Shown here: piece after piece, positions 15,818 through 21,927 of the stretch | Layout of the letters: each line of letters opens with the position of its first letter | Position numbering within the stretch: the first letter of the stretch is position 1 | From: DASTHG01 sp041498155 | GTDB lineage: Bacteria; Gemmatimonadota; Gemmatimonadetes; Gemmatimonadales; GWC2-71-9 | Length of the DNA stretch: 44,775 nt | Assembly (NCBI GenBank): GCA_041498155.1 | Contig: JBGQHV010000007.1 | Location: 1 to 44,775, forward strand | Direction: 5' to 3' | Made by a program: the position numbers and the translations under genes | Notes under the pieces: model-generated | Told to the model about the DNA's origin: nothing | The model's database searches: none | The model's input: only the letters and a program-made list of their open reading frames with translations

Positions 15818-16192
15818 TCAGGCCGCGCGCCTCTTGCCGTTGGCGCGAGAGGGTTTTGGCGGCGTGCGTTTGCCGGCCTTCCCGTGCGGCATGGAAAACC
15901 GCGCCGGCCCCGTCAGGAGGAAGTTCATGTTGAGGTGCTTCAGCTCAGCCTCGATCGCGCGGTCGACGCGGTGCACCTGGCCGGGGTTGTCGGTGACCAC
16001 CAGGATGTGCGTGATGTTGGTCTCCACGACGATCCGACCCGTCCACAGGCGTCCCCCGCGCCGAGCCGCCAGTCGCGCGCGGCGGAGCAGCACCCTGATC
16101 TTCCTGAGCCGCGGCTCGGGCTGCGGCGGATTGAGCTCGTAGGCATACACCCAGCGCCCTCGAGCCCGCGCCGGTTGTCGTTTGAGATCCAT
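15818..16192 (-). CDS. Small basic hypothetical protein
   Basis: A 124-residue protein on the minus strand from ATG 16192, with a strong GGAAGGAGG ribosome site 8 nt upstream and a TAGGTTGC box further back. It is rich in Arg/Lys at both ends (LRKIRVLLRRARLAARRGGR and a C-terminal KAGKRTPPKPSRANGKRR tail). The middle (IVVETNITHILVVTDNPGQVHRVDRAIEAELKHLNMNFLL) looks like a small alpha/beta domain. The basic tail suggests nucleic-acid or ribosome binding, but I recognise no family. It converges on the response regulator with a 36-nt gap. Confidence 0.72.
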   Translation of the reverse strand: MDLKRQPARARGRWVYAYELNPPQPEPRLRKIRVLLRRARLAARRGGRLWTGRIVVETNITHILVVTDNPGQVHRVDRAIEAELKHLNMNFLLTGPARFSMPHGKAGKRTPPKPSRANGKRRAA

Positions 16193-16322
16193 GAGACGTG
16201 TCCTCCTTCCTCTAGCGGATTGCAACCTACCCAGCGAGCGCTTCGCGGCGCCATCCATCTTGCGGAGGACGCGGCCGTGCCAATGGGGTGAGAGCGGCCG
16301 CACTTCCATCGAAGGAGCTAGT

Positions 16323-16381
16323 TTAGGCAGTTCTTCACCCGCTGGGGGGATGTCGGTGTCGCACCGACGCTGGCAAGTTGC
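16323..16381 (+). promoter_or_regulatory. Three-box upstream element, copy 2
   Basis: TTAG (16323-16326), 9 nt, CACCC-N7-GGATG (16336-16352), TCG, 18 nt, CAAGTTGC (16374-16381). It aligns without gaps with the other copies; the GGCAAGTTG at 16372-16380 is identical to the one in the copy at 17.9 kb. AAGGAGCTAG upstream (16312-16321) is also shared with that copy. Start of transcription would be near 16387. Confidence 0.55.
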
Positions 16382-16514
16382 AGTGCAGCCACGTTCCTGG
16401 TGCAGTTTCTTCGTCGCGGGACGGGCGGCGCTCGTCGCCGGAGTGGCGGCGGGGATCGCGGCGGCCCGCGCCGAGCGCAGTGGTCGGAAATTGCCGAAAG
16501 GGGCGGCGCGCTAG
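16350..16514 (+). CDS. Doubtful small membrane protein downstream of element copy 2
   Basis: A 54-codon frame from ATG 16350 (or 43 residues from GTG 16383) ending at TAG 16512. It contains one hydrophobic segment (FFVAGRAALVAGVAAGIAAA) and a basic end (RSGRKLPKGAAR). If the promoter at 16323-16381 is real, only the GTG start would lie near the transcript, and there is no ribosome site before it. It ends 10 nt before the convergent gene. Kept only because a promoter-like element points at it. Confidence 0.25.
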   Translation: MSVSHRRWQVAVQPRSWCSFFVAGRAALVAGVAAGIAAARAERSGRKLPKGAAR

Positions 16515-16524
16515 GGCGTTTCGT

Positions 16525-16803
16525 TCAGGACCGCCGCCTCGTGAACCGGCGATGCCCGCGGAGCGCGCCCAGATCGATCGCGAGCGCCACCACGAGGCCC
16601 ACCACGGGCCACAACGTCCACGTGCCGCCGAACCAGTGGTGCACGGCCGAGTACCAGAGCAGCGTCGTCGGCAACAGGAGGAAGCCGATGATGGGCAAGA
16701 GCAACGAGGAGAACAGGCCGTCAAACCAGTGCGTGAAATACCAGAGCAGGGCCACCGCGAGTCGCGGCGCCAGCAGGATGAGGGCGAGGAGGAGGCAGGG
16801 CAT
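16525..16803 (-). CDS. Small integral membrane protein, unknown function
   Basis: A 92-residue minus-strand protein with three hydrophobic helices (about 3-22, 29-50 and 64-80) and a basic C-terminal tail (RGHRRFTRRRS). The aromatic spacing (LLWYFTHWFDGLFSSLLLPIIGFLLLPTTLLWYSAVHHWFGGTW) is that of a genuine membrane protein. It starts at ATG 16803, 14 nt after the OmpA-family gene stop, and is probably co-transcribed with it. No family is recognised. The three-box element at 16323 could drive antisense RNA across it. Confidence 0.75.
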   Translation of the reverse strand: MPCLLLALILLAPRLAVALLWYFTHWFDGLFSSLLLPIIGFLLLPTTLLWYSAVHHWFGGTWTLWPVVGLVVALAIDLGALRGHRRFTRRRS

Positions 16804-16817
16804 GGCGCGCCGGCGGC

Positions 16818-17474
16818 TCAGTTACCCGATCCGCTGCCAGTACCGGCGTTCGTGTAGATCGCGATCTCCACGCGCCGGTTCTGCCGCCGGCCGTCATCCG
16901 AGTCGTTCGTGGCGATCGGCTCGGTCTCGCCGCGGCCCGCCGTGGAGATGCGGGCGCGATCGATCCCCTCCCCGGTGATGAAATTCGCGGCCGACAGCGC
17001 GCGCCGGTTCGACAGATCCATGTTGTACTGGGCGCTGCCGTCCGAGTCGGTGTGGCCCACGATCAGCGTTCGTGTGTTGGGGTACTTCTGCAGACTCGCC
17101 GCCAGCTTCCGCAAATTGTCGCTCGCCGCGCTCCCGAGCTGGTCGGAGTCGAACGCGAACAGCAGCCCGTCGGGGAACGTCACCGTAATGCCCTCGCCGA
17201 TGCGCTGCACGGTGGCCCCGGGCAGGTCGTAGGCGAGCTCCTGGGCCTGCTTGTCCATCTGGTGCCCGATCACCGCACCCGCCACGCACCCGACCGCCGC
17301 GCCGATGATCGCCCCGCGCACCGTCGAGCCCGTGGCCTTGCCGACGACCGCGCCGGCCACGCCACCCGCTCCCGCGCCGACAATCGCGCCCTGTTCGGCC
17401 TTGTTCAAGGCGCAGTCGAGCGCCAACGCCACCAGGGCGAGCGATGCGAGTACGACGATCACAGAGCGTCTCAT
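16818..17474 (-). CDS. OmpA-family protein with glycine-zipper domain
   Basis: A 218-residue envelope protein. After an N-terminal hydrophobic signal (MRRSVIVVLASLALVALAL) comes a glycine-zipper segment (about 29-70: AIVGAGAGGVAGAVVGKATG...GAIIGAAVGCVAGAVIG) and then a C-terminal OmpA-like peptidoglycan-binding domain (FAFDSDQL, TLIVGHTDSDGSAQYNMDLSNRRALSAANFI, GRGETEPIATNDSDDGRRQNRRVEI). The domain non-covalently binds diaminopimelate in murein. A Cys at position 21 follows LALD, which does not fit the normal lipobox (Asp at -1), so lipidation is doubtful. The gene is preceded by three-box element copy 3 at a normal promoter distance. Confidence 0.93.
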   Translation of the reverse strand: MRRSVIVVLASLALVALALDCALNKAEQGAIVGAGAGGVAGAVVGKATGSTVRGAIIGAAVGCVAGAVIGHQMDKQAQELAYDLPGATVQRIGEGITVTFPDGLLFAFDSDQLGSAASDNLRKLAASLQKYPNTRTLIVGHTDSDGSAQYNMDLSNRRALSAANFITGEGIDRARISTAGRGETEPIATNDSDDGRRQNRRVEIAIYTNAGTGSGSGN

Positions 17475-17528
17475 GGGACTATCCTCTCATGCGGGTGCCG
17501 GGCTACCGAAGGCGAACGTCAACCGTAT

Positions 17529-17587
17529 GGAGAATGCTCTGGTGTGCCCCGGGCGGGTATCGCTCGGAGGGATGGAAAGAGCACTAC
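17529..17587 (-). promoter_or_regulatory. Three-box upstream element, copy 3 (minus strand)
   Basis: Read on the minus strand: GTAG (17587-17584), 9 nt, CATCC-N7-CGATA (17574-17558), CCC, 18 nt, CATTCTCC (17536-17529). The stretch CTTTCCATCC-N7-CGAT is very close to copy 1. Transcription would start near 17523, about 50 nt before the OmpA-family ATG. The first and right-hand dyad boxes are each one base off the common form. Confidence 0.45.
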
Positions 17588-17594
17588 GCATGAC

Positions 17595-17620
17595 GAGGGG
17601 CCGCTGTGAAACGGCCCCTC
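17595..17620 (-). terminator. Hairpin downstream of the 39-residue basic peptide gene
   Basis: A perfect 9-bp stem (GAGGGGCCG at 17595-17603 with 17612-17620) and 8-nt loop, 6 nt past the stop of the small minus-strand gene. There is no T run on either strand, so termination strength is uncertain. Confidence 0.5.
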
Positions 17621-17626
17621 GGTTTC

Positions 17627-17746
17627 TCAGGTCTTCATGATCTTTCGACCGGCTCTGCGTTTCTTCACGGGACCGCGTCCACCGGGCGCCTTTGCCGCGC
17701 GCCGTTTGGCGGCGGTCATTCTCCCGCCTCTGCTCTTCTTTGCCAT
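17627..17746 (-). CDS. 39-residue Lys/Arg-rich peptide, histone-tail-like
   Basis: ATG 17746 to TGA 17627 on the minus strand. About 17 of 39 residues are Lys or Arg, arranged in clusters (MAKKSRGGRMTAAKRRAAKA, then a PVKKRRAGRK end) with Gly/Ala/Pro spacers and no acidic residue. A GGGAG ribosome site lies about 9 nt upstream, TTGACA and AAACGTTG boxes further back, and a hairpin directly after the stop, so it has all parts of an independent gene. Composition suggests binding to nucleic acid, like small histone-H1-like or ribosome-associated peptides. No family is recognised. Confidence 0.65.
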   Translation of the reverse strand: MAKKSRGGRMTAAKRRAAKAPGGRGPVKKRRAGRKIMKT

Positions 17747-17775
17747 TGTCGAGAGCTCCCATTGGCTGTCGACGC

Positions 17776-17806
17776 CAACGTTTCGCATCGGGCCACCTCT
17801 TGTCAA
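17776..17806 (-). promoter_or_regulatory. Predicted promoter of the 39-residue basic peptide
   Basis: On the minus strand TTGACA (17806-17801), with AAACGTTG (17783-17776) 20 nt after the TTG. The start of transcription would be near 17770, giving a 24-nt leader that contains GGGAG. Confidence 0.4.
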
Positions 17807-17845
17807 TAGCGTCGTTCCAAGGAGCTAGTCCGTCTCCCCCGGCCT

Positions 17846-17904
17846 CTAAGTCGTATTTCATCCCGCTGAGCGATGTTGCCTGCCGTCCCGTACCGGCAAG
17901 TTGT
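17846..17904 (+). promoter_or_regulatory. Three-box upstream element, copy 4
   Basis: CTAA (17846-17849), 9 nt, CATCC-N7-CGATG (17859-17875), TTG (17876-17878), 18 nt, CAAGTTGT (17897-17904). Transcription near 17911 gives a 44-nt leader before the M48 protease ATG at 17955. It would drive the operon of the protease and five small genes. Confidence 0.6.
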
Positions 17905-17954
17905 ATCAGAGGATATCAGCAGTTCGCTCGAGAACTCCCGGGAGCACACGTCCA

Positions 17955-19448
17955 ATGTCAAGAACGTCTGTCATCACGCGCGGCCGGTCACTCGGCCTGG
18001 TGTGGCTCGTCGCCGGCAGCGCCGCGAGCGGCTGCGCCATGAACCCGGCCACCGGCTCGAACCAGCTCATGCTGGTCACCGAAGCGCAGGAGATCGCGAT
18101 GGGCCGGCAGGCCGACACCGCGGTCATCGCGACCATCGGGCTGTATCCGGACGCCGCCTGGCAACGCTACATCCAGCAGTTCGGCGCACGACTCGCCGCC
18201 ACGTCGGAGCGCCCCAACCTCCCCTGGACGTTCCGGGTGGTGGACGACCCGGCGGTGAACGCCTTCGCGCTCCCCGGCGGCTTCGTCTACGTGACGCGGG
18301 GACTCCTGACCCACCTGACCTCCGAGGCGGAGCTGGCCTCCGTCGTGGGCCACGAGATCGGCCACGTGACGGCCCGACACACGGCGGCCGAGATGAGCAA
18401 GCAGCAGCTCATCGGGCTGGGCCTCGCGGTCGGCAGCATGGCGAATTCCCAGGTCGCGAAATACGCGGGCGCCGCGAACCAGGCGCTCGGGATCCTGTAC
18501 CTCAAGTTCTCCCGCGACGACGAGAGTCAGGCGGATCAGCTCGGCCTGCGCTACATGCGCCGCGCCAACTTCGATCCCCGCCAGATGCCCGAGGTGTTCC
18601 GCATGCTCGACCGGCTGAGCGCGGCCGAGGGCGGCGCCCGCCTCCCCACCTGGCTCGAGACGCACCCCAGCCCGGCGAACCGCGTCGCCGCCATCAACAG
18701 TCAGATCGCGGCGCTGCCGCAGGATTTCTCCGGGACGAGCGTCAATCGCGACGCCTACGAGCGGCTGCTGGAGGGCCTGGTGTTCGGGTTGAACCCGCGT
18801 CAGGGCTATTTCGTGGGCAGCCAGTTCTCTCATCCCGATCTGGCCTTCCGGGTGACGTTCCCCGATGGCTGGAACACCAACAACGGGGCGCAGGCGGTGG
18901 TCGCGGTCAGCCCGCAGGGCGATGCCGCCGTCGAGCTGTCGCAGGCACCGGCGCAGAGCGCGGACGCGGCGGCCCGGGCCTTCCTGTCGCAGGACGGCAT
19001 CACGGGTGGCACCACCGCGCGGACCACCCAGAGCGGATTGTCCGGCGTGAGCGCGCCCTTTACGGCGGCCACCACGAACGGCGAGCTCCGGGGCACGGTG
19101 TCGTTCGTCGAGTACGGTGGCAGCGTCTATCAGCTCGTGGGCTACGCCTCGGCCGCGCGTTGGCCGGCCTATCAGGCGACGGCCGAGCGCACGCTGCAGA
19201 GCTTCCAGCGGCTGACCGATCCGGCGGCGCTGCACGCGCAACCGCAGCGCATGACCATCGTGCCGATCAGCCAGCGGACCACGATCGACGCGCTCGTGCT
19301 GCAACGGTCCTCCCCCATCTCGGCCGAGACGCTGGCACTCATCAATCAGGTCGAGCGGCAGACATCGCTCGAGCCGGGACGGCTCGTGAAATGGGTCGTC
19401 GGACAACCGCTTCCGACAACGACCTCCTTGCGCGTGACCGGTCAGTGA
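17955..19448 (+). CDS. M48-family zinc metalloprotease, predicted lipoprotein
   Basis: A 497-residue protein starting at ATG 17955 (MSRTSVITRG) so that the signal peptide ends in a lipobox (GSAASGC, Cys about 31). The protease domain shows HEIGH (H133, E134, H137) and the third zinc ligand E190 in DDESQADQLG, the BepA/LoiP-like periplasmic M48 arrangement. A C-terminal half of about 240 residues (from YFVGSQFSHPDLAFRVTFPDGW) is an added domain seen in some lipoprotein M48 proteases. The family handles misfolded outer-membrane proteins. It is preceded by three-box element copy 4 and followed by a lipoprotein gene 46 nt on. Confidence 0.92.
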   Translation: MSRTSVITRGRSLGLVWLVAGSAASGCAMNPATGSNQLMLVTEAQEIAMGRQADTAVIATIGLYPDAAWQRYIQQFGARLAATSERPNLPWTFRVVDDPAVNAFALPGGFVYVTRGLLTHLTSEAELASVVGHEIGHVTARHTAAEMSKQQLIGLGLAVGSMANSQVAKYAGAANQALGILYLKFSRDDESQADQLGLRYMRRANFDPRQMPEVFRMLDRLSAAEGGARLPTWLETHPSPANRVAAINSQIAALPQDFSGTSVNRDAYERLLEGLVFGLNPRQGYFVGSQFSHPDLAFRVTFPDGWNTNNGAQAVVAVSPQGDAAVELSQAPAQSADAAARAFLSQDGITGGTTARTTQSGLSGVSAPFTAATTNGELRGTVSFVEYGGSVYQLVGYASAARWPAYQATAERTLQSFQRLTDPAALHAQPQRMTIVPISQRTTIDALVLQRSSPISAETLALINQVERQTSLEPGRLVKWVVGQPLPTTTSLRVTGQ

Positions 19449-19494
19449 TCGCGCGGCGGAGGCAGCAGGTTCTCGCAGGACAACGGAGATGCAT

Positions 19495-20130
19495 ATGAAA
19501 CCGAAATACTGGACCCGCGTGGTTGCAGCCTTGAGCGTTGCAACCCTCGTGGCCTGTAAGCCAACGGGGCAGGCGGCGGAAGCCGCGAACGCTCCGGCGA
19601 ACACGTCCCGGACGCTCGACGCGGGACGGCAGTTTTCGATGGCCATGACGGAGACGATCAGCTCACGCACCGCGAAGGCGGGCGATCCGTTCACCGCGAC
19701 GGTCGTGACGGACGTGCAGGATGACGGGGGCCGGGTGGCGATTCCGGCGGGCTCCGTGGTGTCGGGAACGATCACCGACGTCAAGGCCGCGCCGAACCCG
19801 AGCAGCCCGGGGACGCTGACCCTGGCGGTGAACAGCGTGACGGTGCGCGGTCGCAGCTATCCGATCGAAGTGAGCATCGATTCGCTGGATACTGAGCGCC
19901 ACGGCCAGGGCGTCTCCGGTGGGGACGTCGCCAAGGTCGGGGTGGGTGCGGCCGCGGGTGCGATCCTGGGCCGGGTCATCGGCAAGAATACGAAGGGCGC
20001 CGTGATCGGCGGGATCGTGGGCGGCATCGTGGGCGCCGGCATCGCGGTTCAGGGCAAGGACGCCGACATCGTTCTCCCAGCCGGGACCCATGTGCTGGTC
20101 ACGCTGTCGAAACATCTCACCGTCGCATGA
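19495..20130 (+). CDS. Glycine-zipper lipoprotein (paralogue of the product at 26428)
   Basis: A 211-residue predicted lipoprotein (lipobox LVAC, Cys about 21). A central domain (about 50-135) has the segments GDPFTATVVTDVQDDGGRV, IPAGSVVSGTITDVKAAPNP and GTLTLAVNSVTV; then a glycine zipper (KVGVGAAAGAILGRVIGKNT, AVIGGIVGGIVGAGIAVQ) and a short KDADIVLPAGTHVLVTL end. The same domain order and much of the sequence recur in the product at 26428. Its resemblance to TrbI/VirB10-like beta domains is suggestive only. ATG 19495 is chosen over ATG 19489 because of spacing to CGGAG. It overlaps the next gene by 4 nt. Confidence 0.82.
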   Translation: MKPKYWTRVVAALSVATLVACKPTGQAAEAANAPANTSRTLDAGRQFSMAMTETISSRTAKAGDPFTATVVTDVQDDGGRVAIPAGSVVSGTITDVKAAPNPSSPGTLTLAVNSVTVRGRSYPIEVSIDSLDTERHGQGVSGGDVAKVGVGAAAGAILGRVIGKNTKGAVIGGIVGGIVGAGIAVQGKDADIVLPAGTHVLVTLSKHLTVA

Positions 20131-20348
20131 AGCCGCTGGTGATTGCGGGCGTCGTGCTCGCGGGTCTCGGGGCCTTTGTCCTGCTGAAAGGGCTCACCTA
20201 CGCCTCGCAGAGCAACGTCCTGAAGGTCGGCGACCTTCAGGTCACCGCCGAAGAGCATCGGCTGGTTCCCCCATGGGTCGGCGGGGTGGCGCTCGTTGGC
20301 GGGTTGGTGCTGATCGGCGCCGGGGTGGGGAAGCGTCGTGGAGCGTGA
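20127..20348 (+). CDS. Small two-helix membrane protein
   Basis: A 73-residue protein translated from an ATG overlapping the upstream stop (ATGA). Two hydrophobic helices (about 3-23 and 50-68) flank a short polar loop (SQSNVLKVGDLQVTAEEHRLVPP), predicting a helical hairpin with both ends on the same side. The first residues, MKPLVIA, and the DNA coding them are nearly the same as at the start of the unrelated-looking protein at 21928. No family assignment. It belongs to the tight operon behind the M48 protease. Confidence 0.75.
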   Translation: MKPLVIAGVVLAGLGAFVLLKGLTYASQSNVLKVGDLQVTAEEHRLVPPWVGGVALVGGLVLIGAGVGKRRGA

Positions 20349-20514
20349 CCGGCAGGGCGCCCAGTCCGTAGCGCAGGTGTGCGCCCGGTGCGGCGCCTCG
20401 GGCGATCATATGCACGGTCACGCGACGCGCGTCGGCACCGGCGCGCGCATCCTGTGGTTCTGCGCCAAGTGCCTCAATCCCGGCGACGATGTACCCGGCG
20501 AGAACCGGGCGTAA
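20338..20514 (+). CDS. 58-residue zinc-ribbon protein
   Basis: From GTG 20338, overlapping the previous gene by 11 nt, to TAA 20512. Two CxxC knuckles are visible, VCARCGASGDH and WFCAKCLNPGDD, spaced about 25 residues apart with GHATRVGTGARIL between, the pattern of a small zinc ribbon. A His-rich stretch (DHMHGH) lies near the first knuckle. There is a GGGGAAG sequence upstream. Such proteins can bind nucleic acid or protein partners; nothing more specific can be said. Codon pattern and position in the operon argue that it is expressed. Confidence 0.62.
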   Translation: MERDRQGAQSVAQVCARCGASGDHMHGHATRVGTGARILWFCAKCLNPGDDVPGENRA

Positions 20515-20523
20515 CGGTGCCCG

Positions 20524-20622
20524 ATGACCGCCCTTCTGGTGCTGCTGGTGTTCAGTCTCCTTTTACTGCTCGGCGACGACGCTGGGGGCCCTGTCTCGAA
20601 ACGACCGCGAGGTACCCGATGA
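20524..20622 (+). CDS. 32-residue single-pass membrane peptide
   Basis: ATG 20524 to TGA 20620, whose end overlaps the next ATG (ATGA). The sequence is one strongly hydrophobic helix (TALLVLLVFSLLLLL) with an acidic pair (GDD) and a basic tail (SKRPRGTR). It lies 9 nt after the zinc-ribbon gene and is coupled to the 90-residue gene, which supports translation. The ribosome site is weak (CGGTG). It could instead be only a leader that couples translation of the next gene. Confidence 0.45.
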   Translation: MTALLVLLVFSLLLLLGDDAGGPVSKRPRGTR

Positions 20623-20891
20623 GACCCACACGACTGCTCCCGCCCGACGGTACGCTGGACGAGAGTCTCGACACGCCGGCGTATATGCGTGGGTTGCCAT
20701 CCCTCCCAGATTTCCAGCGGGCGCAAGCCGTCCAGGCGGCCGCTCGCCACGACGCCGGCAACCGCTCGTTCAACCGGCAGTTCTGGGCCACCGTGGCGAG
20801 CGAGGCCGGCGGTGTGCCCAGCGGCATCCTCACAGCGAAGGTGGCACGCTGGGTGTCGGGGATCGTGGGGGGCCAGAAGCCAGCCGGCTGA
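20619..20891 (+). CDS. 90-residue protein of a duplicated local family (paralogue of the product at 22251)
   Basis: From ATG 20619, with GAGG about 7 nt upstream. The core has LDTPAYMRGL, LPDFQRAQAVQAAARHDAGN and RSFNRQFWATVAS, matched in order by the 76-residue protein at 22251 (LDAPAYTRAL, LADFRRSQALEAAARDDAGN, RTFNRQFWAALAA). The predicted structure is mainly helical and soluble. No known family is recognised. Both members are last genes of units headed by a three-box element, and the response regulator gene at 21108 lies between them. Confidence 0.72.
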   Translation: MRPTRLLPPDGTLDESLDTPAYMRGLPSLPDFQRAQAVQAAARHDAGNRSFNRQFWATVASEAGGVPSGILTAKVARWVSGIVGGQKPAG

Positions 20892-20982
20892 CTGCACTTA
20901 GGGAAGTAGTTCACCGGCCTACAGTCGTTAGGACGTCGCGAACCGCGTTCAGAGCGCTCCGGCAGGTCCCAGCAGGCGATTC

Positions 20983-21013
20983 TTGACACTGGGAGGCCGG
21001 AGCGCAACTATTT
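20983..21013 (+). promoter_or_regulatory. Predicted promoter of the second paralogous response regulator
   Basis: TTGACA (20983-20988), 17 nt, AACTAT (21006-21011). The 15-mer GGCGATTCTTGACAC (20975-20989) is identical to the one in front of kaiC. Leader of about 90 nt. In the preceding 90 bases (20892-20980) there is only a degenerate trace of the three-box element (TTAG and TTCACC) and no gene. Confidence 0.6.
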
Positions 21014-21107
21014 CTCACGTGGTGAGTTCGCGGCTGGTCGGCTCCGCAGGAACACCCCCCCCGAGCTTGAGACCATCCGATCCGGCTCGTCGAACACGGA
21101 TTCCACC

Positions 21108-21779
21108 ATGACAAAACGGATTCGGGTGATGGTGGTCGACGACAATCGGCTCGTTCGGGAGGGGCTCGCCGCCCTGCTGGAGGCGGAGCCGGACGTGACG
21201 GTCGTTGCGACCGCCGACGACCGGACCGGCGGGTTGCGCGACCTGCGCGAGCTCGCGCCCCACATCGTGCTCGTCGACGCGGCGTTGGACAATGGGGACG
21301 GGTACGCCTTCGTGGAAGCCCTGCGCCGCGCCGCGCCCGAGTCCAAGGTGATCGTGATGGATCTGCTGCCGGCGCCCGAGGACGTGATCGAGTTCGTCAA
21401 GGCCGGGGCGAGCGGATTTGTCATGAAAGACGCGACGGTCGCGGATCTCATGAGCACGGTTCGATCCGTCGCCCTGGGGGCAGATGTGGTTCCGCCGGCC
21501 GTGACGGGGACGTTGCTCACCCACATCGCCCAACAGGCGGCGGCGCTGCGTCGCATGCCGGACGTCGCCGAGGCCGTGCGGTTGACGAAACGCGAACGCG
21601 AGATCATGGACCTGATCGCCGAGGGCATGAGCAACAAGGAGATCGGCCTTCGACTCGAGATCGCGACCCACACCGTCAAGAGCCACGTCCACAACATCCT
21701 CGAGAAGCTGGCCCTGCACACCCGGCTGCAGATCGCCGCGTACTCCCACAAGACCGGAACGCCCCCACCTACGACCTAG
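21108..21779 (+). CDS. NarL-type response regulator with Asp in place of the receiver Thr/Ser (paralogue 2)
   Basis: A 223-residue paralogue of the regulator at 15065. Receiver: D11-D12, acceptor D57 (IVLVDAALDNGDG), K107 (GFVMKDAT), and again Asp (D85, VIVMDLLPAPEDV) where receivers carry Thr or Ser. The helix-turn-helix (LTKREREIMDLIAEGMSNKEIGLRLEIATHTVKSHVHNIL) is almost the same, so the two probably recognise the same DNA. They differ mainly in helices alpha-1 and alpha-2 of the receiver, which usually set kinase specificity. It starts at ATG 21108 without an obvious ribosome site. Confidence 0.92.
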   Translation: MTKRIRVMVVDDNRLVREGLAALLEAEPDVTVVATADDRTGGLRDLRELAPHIVLVDAALDNGDGYAFVEALRRAAPESKVIVMDLLPAPEDVIEFVKAGASGFVMKDATVADLMSTVRSVALGADVVPPAVTGTLLTHIAQQAAALRRMPDVAEAVRLTKREREIMDLIAEGMSNKEIGLRLEIATHTVKSHVHNILEKLALHTRLQIAAYSHKTGTPPPTT

Positions 21780-21826
21780 TCCGACGCCCCTGCTCCAAAC
21801 GATCTAGATCGATCCCCGCACCAGAG

Positions 21827-21885
21827 CTAAGCCCTCCCTCATCCGGCTGGCGGATTTCCGAGTAACGTGGCGGCTGACATGTTAT
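21827..21885 (+). promoter_or_regulatory. Three-box upstream element, copy 5
   Basis: CTAA (21827-21830), 9 nt, CATCC-N7-GGATT (21840-21856), 21 nt, CATGTTAT (21878-21885). Transcription would begin near 21890, 38 nt before ATG 21928. It lies 48 nt after the stop of the response regulator gene. Confidence 0.5.
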
Positions 21886-21927
21886 GTGCTCGGGCTGCGC
21901 CAAGCACGCGCCCGCGGGGAGGCAGCG

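Larger units (their letters stand above)
16193..16524. other. 332-base gap with divergent promoters and no certain gene
   Basis: This stretch holds the upstream region of the minus-strand gene ending at 16192 and, pointing right, the second three-box element (16323-16381) with a perfect hairpin GTCGGTG-TCG-CACCGAC (16352-16368). Downstream of that element only a weak small reading frame is visible, so the transcript may be a small RNA, a very small protein, or antisense RNA to the membrane protein gene at 16525-16803. Confidence 0.5.

Noticed and set aside
16400..16978. A 192-codon plus-strand frame running over the membrane-protein and OmpA genes
   Set aside because: Arg/Ser-rich, no ribosome site, antisense to two well-supported genes.
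20898..20966. A sixth copy of the three-box element before the response regulator at 21108
   Set aside because: TTAG and TTCACC are present, but the spacing is one longer and the right half of the dyad is missing; a TTGACA promoter serves the gene instead.
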